Shown here: positions 16,827 through 25,047 of the stretch, piece after piece | How the letters are laid out: every line of letters begins with the position of its first letter | How positions within the stretch are numbered: the stretch's first letter is position 1 | Assembly: GCF_015773195.1 (NCBI RefSeq) | Contig: NZ_JADWYK010000003.1 | Location: 186,001 to 250,000 of the forward strand | DNA from: Hymenobacter guriensis | GTDB lineage: Bacteria; Bacteroidota; Bacteroidia; Cytophagales; Hymenobacteraceae | DNA: 64,000 nt | Direction: 5' to 3' | Notes under the pieces: model-generated | What the model saw: only the letters and a program-made list of their open reading frames with translations | Databases searched by the model: none | What the model was told of the DNA's origin: nothing | Position numbers and translations under genes: made by a program

Positions 16827-19325
16827 ATGCTGCTATTCTCTGATTTGCCGGCCCTGGTGGGTGGCACGTTGCTTCAGGCCCCGGCCGCTCCGGCGACTTC
16901 GGTGCAGTACCTGCTGCTCGATAGCCGGCGCGTGGGTGTGGCGGCCGGGTCGTTATTTTTTGCCATCCGCGGAACACAGCACAACGGGCACCGCTACCTG
17001 CCGGAGCTCTACCAGCGCGGGGTGCGGCAGTTTGTGGTGGATAGCGCCCGGGAAATTCCGGGCGGCGTGGCGGCTTTCCCCGAGGCCGGGTTTGTGCTCG
17101 TGGCCGATAGTCTGCTGGCGTTGCAGGCGGTAGCGGCCCACCATCGGGCCCAATTTCGCCTGCCGGTGTTTGGCATCACGGGCTCCAACGGCAAAACCAT
17201 TGTGAAAGAGTGGCTGGCTCAGCTGCTAAGCCCGGATGAGCTGCTGTGCAAAAGTCCGCGCTCCTACAATTCTCAGGTGGGCGTGCCCCTGAGCGTGTGG
17301 GAGTTGAACCGTACGCACACGCTGGGCATTTTCGAGGCCGGTATTTCGGAGCAGGGCGAAATGGCTCGGCTGGCGGCCGTCATCCAGCCCACGCTGGGCG
17401 TCTTCACCAACCTGGGCACCGCCCACGACGCCGGTTTCAGCTCGCCCGCCGAGAAAGTAGCCGAAAAGATGCAGCTGTTCCGGGAGGTGGATACGCTGTT
17501 CTACTGCCGCGACCACGCCCTGATTCATACCGCGGCCCAGCAACAGCTTGGAGCCAGTCGCACCTTCAGCTGGAGCCGCCAGCACCCGCACGACGCCCAC
17601 GTGGCCGTAACGGTGCTGGAAGCCTCCGCCGACCGCACCTTGGTACGCGTGGTCCAGCGCCGTCCGCTGCCGCAGGAGCACACGTTCACGGTGCCTTTTG
17701 CCGATGAGCCTTCCCTCGAAAATGCTCTGCACTGCCTCACGGTGCTGCTGTGGCGGCAGGTGGCACCCGCCGAAATTCAGCGCCGCCTCGATAGGCTGCA
17801 CCCCGTGGCCATGCGGCTGGAAATGAAGCAGGCCCTCAACGACTGCTACATCCTCGACGATACCTACAATAACGACCTGGCCGGCCTCAGCCTCGCCCTC
17901 GATGCGCTGGTGCGCCAGCCCCGGCGCGGCCGCCGCACGCTTATTTTGTCTGATGTGCTGGAATCCGGACTCGCGGGGGCGGAACTGTACGCCCGGGTGG
18001 CAGCCCAGCTGGTCACGCACGGCGTGGAGCGGCTGCTGGCCATCGGCCCCGATATCAGCGCCCATCAGAGCTTGTTTGCCGGTTTCGCCGCCGAGTTTTA
18101 CGCCGATACCGAGGCCTTTCTGACCAGCTTCCGGCCCGATGCGTTTCGGCACGAAACCATTCTTGTGAAGGGCGCCCGGCGGTTCGGGTTCGAGCGGATT
18201 GTGGCCGCGTTTCAGCAGAAAATCCACGGTACGGTGCTGGAGGTGAACCTGGATGCGCTGGTGCACAACCTCAACTTCTACCGCAGCCGCCTGCAGCCGG
18301 GCACCAAGCTCATGGTGATGGTGAAGGCGTTTGCCTACGGCAGCGGCTCCTATGAAGTAGCCAACCTGCTTCAGTTCCACCGCGCCGACTACCTGGCCGT
18401 GGCCTACGCCGACGAAGGAGTAGAACTACGCCAGCAGGGCATCAGCCTGCCTTTGATGGTGATGAATCCCTCGCCCGACTCGTTGCAGAAGTTGCGCCAG
18501 TGCCACTTAGAACCCGAAATATTCTCCTTTGAGATGCTGCGGGAGTACGTGCGCGCCGCCCAAGAGCAGCCGTTGCCGCCCATTCACCTTAAGCTTGATA
18601 CCGGCATGCGCCGCCTGGGCTTCGCCGAAGAAGATCTGGATGAGTTGTGCGGACTGCTGCAGGCCCACGCCGGCTATGTGCGCGTAGCCAGCCTGCTCAC
18701 CCACTTGGCTGGCGCCGATGAAGCCCAGCACAACGACTTTTCGCGCCAGCAGCTGGCCGCCTTCGGCCGCATGGCCCCGCGTCTGGAGGCAGCATTAGGC
18801 TACCCGGTGCTGAAACACGCGCTTAACTCCGCCGGTATCATCCGTTTTCCCGATAGTCATTTCGACATGGTGCGGCTGGGCATTGGGCTGTACGGAGTGG
18901 AGGCCACCGGGCAGCAGCAGGACGCGCTGCATCCCGTGAGCACGCTGCGCACCACCGTGTCGCAGGTGAAAACCCTGGCCCCAGGCGAGACGGTGGGCTA
19001 CGGCCGCCGCGGTCAGGCCACGGAGTATGAGCGGCGCATTGCCACCCTGGCCATCGGCTATGCCGACGGCTACGACCGGCGCTTTGGCAACGGCGGGGGC
19101 GAAGTGGTTATCCGCGGCCAGCGCGCCCCCATCGTGGGCAACGTATGCATGGATATGTGCATGGCCGACGTTACGGGAATAGCGGGCGTGCAGGCCGGCG
19201 ACGTAGCTGAGGTGTTCGGCCCCGGCATCACGCTTTCGGAGCTGGCGGCCCGCATCGGCACCATTCCCTACGAGCTGCTCACTAACGTCAGCACCCGGGT
19301 AAAGCGCGTGTTCGTGGCGGAGTGA
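16827..19325 (+). CDS. murF-alr: Bifunctional MurF ligase / alanine racemase
   Basis: 832 aa, a fusion well known in Bacteroidota. Residues 1 to about 455 are UDP-N-acetylmuramoyl-tripeptide:D-Ala-D-Ala ligase: P-loop GITGSNGKT (116-124), NRTHTLGIFEAGISEQGEM, and the ligase C-terminal domain with ILDDTYNNDLAGL. Residues about 460-832 are a PLP alanine racemase: MVMVKAFAYGSG with the Schiff-base K500, and VGYGRRG with the second catalytic base Y725. The protein makes D-Ala and, with a separate Ddl, adds the D-Ala-D-Ala end to the peptidoglycan precursor in the cytoplasm. MurF domains of this fusion often look slightly degenerate; here the P-loop is intact. It appears to be monocistronic. Confidence 0.96.
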   Translation: MLLFSDLPALVGGTLLQAPAAPATSVQYLLLDSRRVGVAAGSLFFAIRGTQHNGHRYLPELYQRGVRQFVVDSAREIPGGVAAFPEAGFVLVADSLLALQAVAAHHRAQFRLPVFGITGSNGKTIVKEWLAQLLSPDELLCKSPRSYNSQVGVPLSVWELNRTHTLGIFEAGISEQGEMARLAAVIQPTLGVFTNLGTAHDAGFSSPAEKVAEKMQLFREVDTLFYCRDHALIHTAAQQQLGASRTFSWSRQHPHDAHVAVTVLEASADRTLVRVVQRRPLPQEHTFTVPFADEPSLENALHCLTVLLWRQVAPAEIQRRLDRLHPVAMRLEMKQALNDCYILDDTYNNDLAGLSLALDALVRQPRRGRRTLILSDVLESGLAGAELYARVAAQLVTHGVERLLAIGPDISAHQSLFAGFAAEFYADTEAFLTSFRPDAFRHETILVKGARRFGFERIVAAFQQKIHGTVLEVNLDALVHNLNFYRSRLQPGTKLMVMVKAFAYGSGSYEVANLLQFHRADYLAVAYADEGVELRQQGISLPLMVMNPSPDSLQKLRQCHLEPEIFSFEMLREYVRAAQEQPLPPIHLKLDTGMRRLGFAEEDLDELCGLLQAHAGYVRVASLLTHLAGADEAQHNDFSRQQLAAFGRMAPRLEAALGYPVLKHALNSAGIIRFPDSHFDMVRLGIGLYGVEATGQQQDALHPVSTLRTTVSQVKTLAPGETVGYGRRGQATEYERRIATLAIGYADGYDRRFGNGGGEVVIRGQRAPIVGNVCMDMCMADVTGIAGVQAGDVAEVFGPGITLSELAARIGTIPYELLTNVSTRVKRVFVAE

Positions 19326-19392
19326 GTTTAGTGCTTTGTGCCTCGTGCTTACGTAATGCGTCAGCAGGCAAAATATAAGAAAAGAGAAAAAG

Positions 19393-19424
19393 TAAGGCCC
19401 CGCAACAACCATTGCGGGGCCTTA
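19393..19424 (-). terminator. Terminator of the 19505-20404 gene
   Basis: A perfect 13-bp stem (19393-19405 with 19412-19424) and 6-nt loop. The T-rich tract follows on the minus strand (opposite 19376-19392), so it terminates the minus-strand gene; it may also serve murF-alr, with weaker T content. Confidence 0.75.
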
Positions 19425-19432
19425 TCATACAC

Positions 19433-19502
19433 TCTAAGCTCTAAGCTCTAAGCTCTAAGCTCTAAGCTCTAAGCTCTAAGCTCTAAGCTCTAAGCTCTAA
19501 GC
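19433..19502. repeat. Ten-copy heptamer tandem repeat TCTAAGC
   Basis: Ten perfect head-to-tail copies of TCTAAGC (70 bp) start between the terminator hairpin and the minus-strand gene and stop 2 nt from that gene's stop codon. A 7-bp perfect array should be prone to replication slippage. It lies in the 3' untranslated region and would be read as GCTTAGA repeats in the mRNA. Confidence 0.95.
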
Positions 19503-19504
19503 TC

Positions 19505-20404
19505 TCAGTCCTTATACATATCCACCGAGGCCTTAATCATGGCGTTGTAGCGCTGGCCGTTGTTGGCGAGGGTGATGAGCGTCCAGCCCCGGCCGATGGT
19601 GTAGTTCCAGGTACGGCTTTCCTTGAACTCGAACGTCGGGCGCAGAATCTGGCCGTAGGGCGTGTAGGAATCCATGAAGTTGGTGGTGTAGAACTTGTCG
19701 CCGCTCACAATCCACTCCATGGCCACGTAGAAACCGTCTTCGGGCGCCAGGATATTGTAGGCACCCAGGTCAATCGTAAACCACTGGCCGCCACCGGGCG
19801 CCGACACCACCACGTTTTCCGTCAGCAGGTCGGTGTTGGGGGAGCTGTAGTTGCCATCGGCCTTGTAGATGCGCACGCGGAAAGGCTCCCGGGGGAAGCC
19901 ACTTTCACTCAGAAAAAAGGAAACGGAGCGAATCATGCCCAGCTTTTTGCTTTTGTCGTTCTTCACCCAGAAGGCGTACTGGCTGCCGGGCATGCCCTGA
20001 ATCATCCCGTCGCCGGGCGTATTGTTGCGGGCGCCCATTTCCAGCTCCTTTACCTTGCTGGCCGAGATGTTGACGTTGCCCAGCAGAATGGGTAGCTTGG
20101 GAACCTCAATGATGAGCTCATCCATTTTGGTGCCTTTGCGCACCAGCAAAGCCGTGCGCTTGTAGCCCAGCGCCATAATGATGAGGGAGTCGGTGGCGTT
20201 TTTGTCCGGCATGGGCAGCTGGAAAAAGCCGTACTCGTTGGTAAGGGCACCGGCCTGCTCTTCCTTCAGGCCAATGGAGGCAAAGGAAATGGGCTCCTTG
20301 GTTTTCTGGTCTACCACCCGGCCCGAAATGCGGTTGGCCTGCGCAAAGCTCAGGGCCGGAAGCAGAAGAAGCAGAGCAAATAGAAAAAGTACGCGTTGCG
20401 GCAT
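19505..20404 (-). CDS. Secreted protein with carboxypeptidase-like regulatory domain (copy 1)
   Basis: 299 aa. A signal peptide (LFLFALLLLLPALSFAQ) is followed by a carboxypeptidase-like regulatory domain, NRISGRVVDQKTKEPISFAS to about residue 110, with the plug-like NEYGFFQLPMPDKN turn. The remaining 190 residues are a beta-rich domain seen in Bacteroidota proteins of unknown role (EPFRVRIYKADGNYSSPN, GGGQWFTIDLGAYNI). Closely related to the gene at 20591-21493. Probably located in the periplasm or at the outer membrane. It has its own -7 element and terminator. Confidence 0.8.
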   Translation of the reverse strand: MPQRVLFLFALLLLLPALSFAQANRISGRVVDQKTKEPISFASIGLKEEQAGALTNEYGFFQLPMPDKNATDSLIIMALGYKRTALLVRKGTKMDELIIEVPKLPILLGNVNISASKVKELEMGARNNTPGDGMIQGMPGSQYAFWVKNDKSKKLGMIRSVSFFLSESGFPREPFRVRIYKADGNYSSPNTDLLTENVVVSAPGGGQWFTIDLGAYNILAPEDGFYVAMEWIVSGDKFYTTNFMDSYTPYGQILRPTFEFKESRTWNYTIGRGWTLITLANNGQRYNAMIKASVDMYKD

Positions 20405-20422
20405 GGTTCAGGGTTTACTGCC

Positions 20423-20430
20423 CAAAAATA
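20423..20430 (-). promoter_or_regulatory. -7 element of the copy 1 gene
   Basis: Minus-strand TATTTTTG, matching TAnnTTTG, 18 nt before the ATG at 20404. The other copy has the same octamer at the same distance. Confidence 0.6.
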
Positions 20431-20523
20431 CAATGAGTTCCCGCAACTTCTAAGCGTTGCGGACCGGTGTCAGCAATTTTGCCCAACTGGTTTTGGCCGG
20501 GCAACTGACCCGACCGGAAAGCC

Positions 20524-20568
20524 AAAGCCGCCGCCTTACCAGAAAAAAGCTGGGAAGGCGGCGGCTTT
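20524..20568 (-). terminator. Hairpin downstream of the copy 2 gene
   Basis: A perfect 14-bp stem (20524-20537 with 20555-20568) with a 17-nt loop, 22 nt beyond the stop of the 20591 gene. The T content after the stem is modest, so terminator strength is uncertain. Confidence 0.65.
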
Positions 20569-20590
20569 AACAGGTAAGCAAGCCCGGCAT

Positions 20591-21493
20591 CTATTTAATC
20601 ATGTCTACCTCCGCCTTGATCATGGCGTTGTAGTACTTGCCGTTGTTGACGAGCGTAATCAGGCTCCAGCCCTTGCCGATGCTGTAGTTCCAGGTACGGC
20701 TTTCCTTGAACTCGAACGTGGGACGCATGATCTGGCCGTAGGGCGTGTAGTTGTCGGCAAAGTTGGTGGTGTAGAACTTGTCGCCGCTCACAACCCACTC
20801 CATGGCTACGAAGAAGCCTTCTTCGGGCGCTGGGATGTTGTAGTTGATCAAATCGATGGTGTACCACTGGCCGCCGCCGGGGGCCGATACTACCACGTTT
20901 TCCGTCAGCAGGTCGGTGTTGGGCGAGTTATAGTCACCGTCGGCTTTGTACAGGCGCACGCGGAACGGCTCCCGCGGGAAGCCATGCTCCCCAATGTAGA
21001 ACGACACCGAGCGAATATTGCCCAGCTTCTTGCCTTTGTCGTTTTTCACGAAGAAAGCGTACTGGCTGCCCGGCTGGCCCTGAATCATGCCTTCGCCCGG
21101 GTCGCTGGAGCGGGAGCCGAGGCCCAGCTCCTTCACTTTGCCGCCCTCTACGGTCACGCCTTTCAGCTCAATTACACGCTTTACCACCTCGATAGAGATA
21201 TCCTCCATCTTGGTGCCGCGCTTAACCGGTACCGTCTTGCGGAAGTAGCCCAGCGCAATAACCACGAGCGAGTCCGACTCATTTTTCTCGGGCATAGCAA
21301 TCTGGAAGAAGCCATACTCGTTGGTAAGCACCCCGGTCTGCTCTTCCTTCATCCCAATGGATGAAAACGGAATCGGCTCCTTGGTTTTGGAGTCCACGAT
21401 GCGGCCGGTGATGCGGTTCTCTGTGCCCTGGGCCGAGGCCAGCAGGGGCAAGAACAGGAAAAAGGCTAATACGGAAAGTAGACGTTGTTGCAT
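20591..21493 (-). CDS. Secreted protein with carboxypeptidase-like regulatory domain (copy 2)
   Basis: 300 aa from the ATG at 21493. The TTG seven codons upstream lies in the promoter and is rejected. Signal peptide (LLSVLAFFLFLPLLASAQ), regulatory domain NRITGRIVDSKTKEPIPFSS, and the same C-terminal domain as copy 1, with long stretches nearly identical (EPFRVRLYKADGDYNSPN; SRTWNYSIGKGWSLITL). The pair is a tandem duplication in which the region between residues 85 and 130 has diverged most. Function unknown. Confidence 0.8.
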   Translation of the reverse strand: MQQRLLSVLAFFLFLPLLASAQGTENRITGRIVDSKTKEPIPFSSIGMKEEQTGVLTNEYGFFQIAMPEKNESDSLVVIALGYFRKTVPVKRGTKMEDISIEVVKRVIELKGVTVEGGKVKELGLGSRSSDPGEGMIQGQPGSQYAFFVKNDKGKKLGNIRSVSFYIGEHGFPREPFRVRLYKADGDYNSPNTDLLTENVVVSAPGGGQWYTIDLINYNIPAPEEGFFVAMEWVVSGDKFYTTNFADNYTPYGQIMRPTFEFKESRTWNYSIGKGWSLITLVNNGKYYNAMIKAEVDMIK

Positions 21494-21511
21494 ATGTGGT
21501 CGATTGTATGT

Positions 21512-21519
21512 CAAAAATA
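21512..21519 (-). promoter_or_regulatory. -7 element of the copy 2 gene
   Basis: Minus-strand TATTTTTG 18 nt upstream of the ATG at 21493, identical in sequence and spacing to that of copy 1. Confidence 0.6.
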
Positions 21520-21641
21520 CAACAAAACCCCTAAGTGTAAAGCCATTATCTATGATTGTTTATAAACAACAATTCCATTTCGGAAAAGTACCACCATAGA
21601 TTGCGTGCTTTACCAGGGAAGGAGGTAAAGATATTATCGGC

Positions 21642-21672
21642 TTGGCCGAAACCCAAATGGGGCGTACCTTTG
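21642..21672 (+). promoter_or_regulatory. feoAB promoter
   Basis: TTG (21642-21644), a 20-nt spacer and TACCTTTG (21665-21672) match both Bacteroidota promoter elements. The feoA GTG lies 31 nt downstream. I see no obvious Fur-type palindrome. Confidence 0.75.
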
Positions 21673-21703
21673 TTTAAAGTAAGTCTAAATAGAGAACCTG
21701 CCT

Positions 21704-21967
21704 GTGTCTACCCGTTTCACCCCTGCTCAGCCCACTCCCCGCAGCGTCAAAGACCTTGGCATGGGCGAAGCTGGCACGATCTGCTGCCTCAATGACCCCG
21801 AAATGGCGTTGAAGCTGCTGGAAATGGGGTGCATTCCGGGTACGCGCATTCGGCTCAACAGCCGGGCCCCGCTGGGCTGCCCTATCACTGTGATGGTGGG
21901 CGACGGCGAAGATTACACGCTGTCGTTGCGGGTGAATGAGGCGGCCACGATTATGCTGAAGGAGTAG
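21704..21967 (+). CDS. feoA: FeoA family protein
   Basis: 87 aa, GTG start. A small SH3-like cytoplasmic protein: SVKDLGMGEAGTICCLND, LLEMGCIPGTRIRLNSRAPL and MVGDGEDYTLSLRVNEAATI. FeoA supports the FeoB ferrous iron channel. It ends 9 nt before feoB, so the two are one operon. The start was chosen at the first GTG after the promoter. Confidence 0.92.
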   Translation: MSTRFTPAQPTPRSVKDLGMGEAGTICCLNDPEMALKLLEMGCIPGTRIRLNSRAPLGCPITVMVGDGEDYTLSLRVNEAATIMLKE

Positions 21968-21976
21968 CCATTGCGT

Positions 21977-24160
21977 ATGGCCAGTGCAGATACGATTACC
22001 GGCCGGGCCGGAGCCGCCACTTCGGCCGCCAGGCTGGAGGCAGCGGCCATGCGGCATCCGGGCACCCTCACGCGCATTGCGCTGATCGGCAACCCCAACT
22101 CCGGCAAATCGTCGTTGTTCAACCAGCTGACGGGGCTGAACCAGAAGGTCGGCAATTTTCCCGGCGTGACGGTAGACCGCAAAACCGGCATAGCTCAGCT
22201 TACGCCCGGCCTGCGCGCTGAAATCATCGACCTGCCCGGCACGTATTCTCTTTACCCGAAGAGCCTTGATGAGAAGGTAATAACCGACCTGCTCTACGAC
22301 AAAACGTCCCAGCAGTACCCCGACTTCGTCATCATCACGGCCGACGCCAGCAACCTGCGGCGCAACCTGCTGCTGTTCACCCAGCTGGCCGACCTGGGCT
22401 TGCCCGCCGTGCTGGCTTTGAACATGATGGACGTGGCCGAGCAGCACGGGGTAAAGATTGACATTCAGGCCCTGCAGCAGGAGCTGGGCGTACCCGTGAT
22501 ACCCATGAATGCCCGCAAAGGCATTGGCATTGCGGCCCTCAAGATTGTGATGGCGCAGCAGCTCGACGCGCCCGCCGTGCGGTTCTACGCGCCCGAGGAG
22601 GCTCTGCTGCCCATGATCCGGCAGATCCGCTACTACTTCAACCTGCACAACGACTACCTGGCCCTGCACTACGCGCACCAGTACCGGCAAATCAGCTTTT
22701 TGTCGGCCGATGATAAGGCGTACATCGGAGAGCTGGTGCAGCAGTATGGGTTTGAAGCCACGCCGCGGCAGGCCCAGGAAACCATCGACCGGTACGCCCG
22801 CATCAACGACATCCTGCTCGATACCGTGTCGGTGACGCGCACGGAGCGCAAGGAGCCCTATAGCAACCGCCTTGACCGGGTACTCACGCACCGGGTGTGG
22901 GGCTACCTTATCTTCTTCGGGGTGCTGTTTCTGATGTTTCAGGCCGTGTTTGCCTGGGCCAGCTACCCTATGGATTTGATTGACGAGGGCATTGCCTTCA
23001 TCAACAGCCTTATCCAAACCAACTTCGACGGCCCGCTCATCAATCTGCTCACGGAGGGCGTGCTGGCCGGGCTGGGCGGGGTACTCATGTTCGTGCCCCA
23101 GATTGCCCTGCTGTTTGCCTTCATTGCCGTGCTCGAGGAAACCGGCTACATGGCCCGCGTCACGTTCATGATGGACAAGATCATGCGCAAGTTCGGGCTG
23201 AACGGCAAGAGCGTAGTCCCGCTGATTTCGGGGGTGGCCTGCGCCGTGCCGGCCATTATGAGTGCCCGCACCATCGAAAACTGGAAGGACCGCATCATCA
23301 CCATCTTCGTCACGCCGCTCATGTCGTGCTCGGCGCGCATCCCCATCTACACCGTGCTGATTGGCCTGGTGGTGCCTGATGAGCCAGTGCTGGGTATCTT
23401 CAACCTGCGCGGTATTGCCTTGATGGGGCTGTACCTGCTGGGCTTCTTCGCGGCTATTTTCTCGGCCCTGGCCATGAAGCTGCTGCTTAAAACCAAGGAG
23501 CGAAGCTACTTCATCATGGAGTTTCCGGTGTACCGGTGGCCGCGCTGGAAAAACGTGGGCATCACCATCGTGGAGAAAGTCAAAACCTTCGTGTTTCAGG
23601 CCGGGAAGGTGATTGTGGCCATTTCGGTGATGCTGTGGGTGCTGGCTTCCTTCGGGCCGGGCCAAACCCTGGAAAAAGCCGAAGCCCAGGTGCGGGAGCA
23701 GGCCGCTGCCCAGGCCCGTCCCGCTGCCGAAACCGACATGCAGGTGGCCGCCATTCGCCTCGAAAACTCCTACGCCGGCGTGTTCGGCCGGGCGCTGGAG
23801 CCCGCCATCCGCCCCCTGGGCTTCGACTGGAAAATCGGTATTGCGCTGCTGACTTCGTTTGCGGCCCGGGAAGTGTTTGTGGGTACCATTTCCACCATCT
23901 ACAGCGTGGGCCAGGACGCCGATATGCGTACCGTGCAGCAGAAGCTGGCTTTGGCCAAGGACGTAGACGGCCAGCCATTTTTCACCACGGCCCGCTCGGC
24001 TTCCCTGCTGGTATTCTACGTGTTTGCCATGCAGTGCATGAGTACCCTGGCCACCACCTACCGCGAAACCAAAGGCTGGAAATGGCCCTTGCTTCAGATG
24101 GTGTACATGACCGGGCTGGCCTATTTTTCAGCCCTGCTGGTGTACCAGTTGCTGAAGTAA
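21977..24160 (+). CDS. feoB: Ferrous iron transporter FeoB
   Basis: 727 aa from the ATG at 21977. N-terminal G domain: G1 IGNPNSGKSS (about 37-46), G3 DLPGTYSLYPKS, G4 LNMMDVAE. A helical guanine-dissociation-inhibitor region follows, then the membrane part with two Gate domains: ALLFAFIAVLEETGYMARV and SGVACAVPAIMSARTI carry the conserved Cys of the pore, and GIALLTSFAAREVFVGTIST the second Gate. FeoB imports Fe(II) across the inner membrane. A second CCTPLMSCSAR-like element is present as TPLMSCSARIPI. Full length, no frameshift. Confidence 0.96.
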   Translation: MASADTITGRAGAATSAARLEAAAMRHPGTLTRIALIGNPNSGKSSLFNQLTGLNQKVGNFPGVTVDRKTGIAQLTPGLRAEIIDLPGTYSLYPKSLDEKVITDLLYDKTSQQYPDFVIITADASNLRRNLLLFTQLADLGLPAVLALNMMDVAEQHGVKIDIQALQQELGVPVIPMNARKGIGIAALKIVMAQQLDAPAVRFYAPEEALLPMIRQIRYYFNLHNDYLALHYAHQYRQISFLSADDKAYIGELVQQYGFEATPRQAQETIDRYARINDILLDTVSVTRTERKEPYSNRLDRVLTHRVWGYLIFFGVLFLMFQAVFAWASYPMDLIDEGIAFINSLIQTNFDGPLINLLTEGVLAGLGGVLMFVPQIALLFAFIAVLEETGYMARVTFMMDKIMRKFGLNGKSVVPLISGVACAVPAIMSARTIENWKDRIITIFVTPLMSCSARIPIYTVLIGLVVPDEPVLGIFNLRGIALMGLYLLGFFAAIFSALAMKLLLKTKERSYFIMEFPVYRWPRWKNVGITIVEKVKTFVFQAGKVIVAISVMLWVLASFGPGQTLEKAEAQVREQAAAQARPAAETDMQVAAIRLENSYAGVFGRALEPAIRPLGFDWKIGIALLTSFAAREVFVGTISTIYSVGQDADMRTVQQKLALAKDVDGQPFFTTARSASLLVFYVFAMQCMSTLATTYRETKGWKWPLLQMVYMTGLAYFSALLVYQLLK

Positions 24161-24178
24161 GGGTTATACCCACCAGGA

Positions 24179-24268
24179 AGTAGGGGCGGGGCTTGTCCCC
24201 GACCGCACGTTTGCGCCGTCTTAACGAATCTGTTCAACGACGGGCGGGGACAAGCCCCGCGCCCTACT
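24179..24268. repeat. 90-nt inverted repeat after feoB
   Basis: Arms of 23 and 24 nt (24179-24201 and 24245-24268) pair almost perfectly; each contains GCGGGGCTTGTCCCCG or its complement, itself a partial palindrome. The 43-nt centre shows no further structure. It starts 18 nt after the feoB stop and ends 29 nt before the convergent methylase gene. It may be a dispersed repeat element that also acts as a terminator. Confidence 0.8.
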
Positions 24269-24297
24269 ATCAGGCGGCTGCTTTCGTCACTCTCCCA

Positions 24298-25008
24298 TCA
24301 AACGCCCACCAGAAACACTGCCGGCTGCTTATGCAGATCGGGCGGGCCGGCTTTTTTCCAGTTGCTGATCGTATCGGTGCGGATGTACTCGTTGGGCGCG
24401 GTAAGGTTGGCGGCCACACACAGGCGCGTGCTGCCGTGCAGCTGGCTGAGCAAATCCTCCAGCAGCTGCATGTTGCGGTAGGGCGTTTCGATGAACAGCT
24501 GCGTCTGGTGCTGGGCCTGGGCTAGTTTTTCGAGCTGCTTGATAGCCGCTCCGCGTCGGCCCCGCTCAATGGGCAGGTAGCCGTGGAAAGTAAAGCTCTG
24601 CCCGTTCATGCCCGAGGCCATCAGCGCCAGCAGCAGCGACGACGGCCCAACCAGCGGCACCACCCGAATGCCCAACTGGTGCGCGGCTTTGGCCAGCTCC
24701 GCGCCGGGGTCGGCAATGCCGGGGCAGCCCGCTTCCGAAATCACGCCCGCGTCCTGGCCGGCCAGCACCAGCTTCAGGCTCGCCTGGATCTGGCTCGGTG
24801 GGCTGTCTTTGTCGATAACGGTGATGCGCAGCTCCTCAATCACCTGCTCGGGAGCGGCCTGCTTAATAAAGCGCCGGGCCGTGCGGGCATTTTCCACCAG
24901 GAAATACCGCAGCTGCGCCAGCCGGGCCGGCACCTGGGCGGGCAGGACCTGCGTCAGCGTATCGTCGGCTAGGGTGGCGGGAATGAGGTAAAGCGTTCCG
25001 GCGGGCAT
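24298..25008 (-). CDS. Tetrapyrrole-methylase family SAM methyltransferase, RsmI-like
   Basis: 236 aa. GTLYLIPATLADDTL at the N-terminus, AGQDAGVISEAGCPGIADPG and VVPLVGPSSLLLALMASG are the SAM-binding elements of the RsmI (16S rRNA C1402 2'-O) branch of the tetrapyrrole methylases. The protein is shorter than typical RsmI (about 280 aa) and lacks its C-terminal domain. Many Bacteroidota carry this short form beside a full RsmI, so its true substrate is uncertain. It ends in VGV just before its stop. Confidence 0.8.
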   Translation of the reverse strand: MPAGTLYLIPATLADDTLTQVLPAQVPARLAQLRYFLVENARTARRFIKQAAPEQVIEELRITVIDKDSPPSQIQASLKLVLAGQDAGVISEAGCPGIADPGAELAKAAHQLGIRVVPLVGPSSLLLALMASGMNGQSFTFHGYLPIERGRRGAAIKQLEKLAQAQHQTQLFIETPYRNMQLLEDLLSQLHGSTRLCVAANLTAPNEYIRTDTISNWKKAGPPDLHKQPAVFLVGV

Positions 25009-25047
25009 AAGAAATCAGCTAAGCAAAAAAACGAAGTGCCTACGGGC

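Noticed and set aside
19433..19502. CRISPR array
   Set aside because: The unit is 7 bp with no spacers and no cas genes.
21494..21703. Iron-responsive riboswitch upstream of feoA
   Set aside because: The leader after the promoter is only about 30 nt and shows no recognisable structure.
21674..23665. Long open frame antisense to feoB (663 codons)
   Set aside because: It is the codon-position shadow of a GC-rich gene; composition is His/Gln/Gly-rich and feoB is clearly real.
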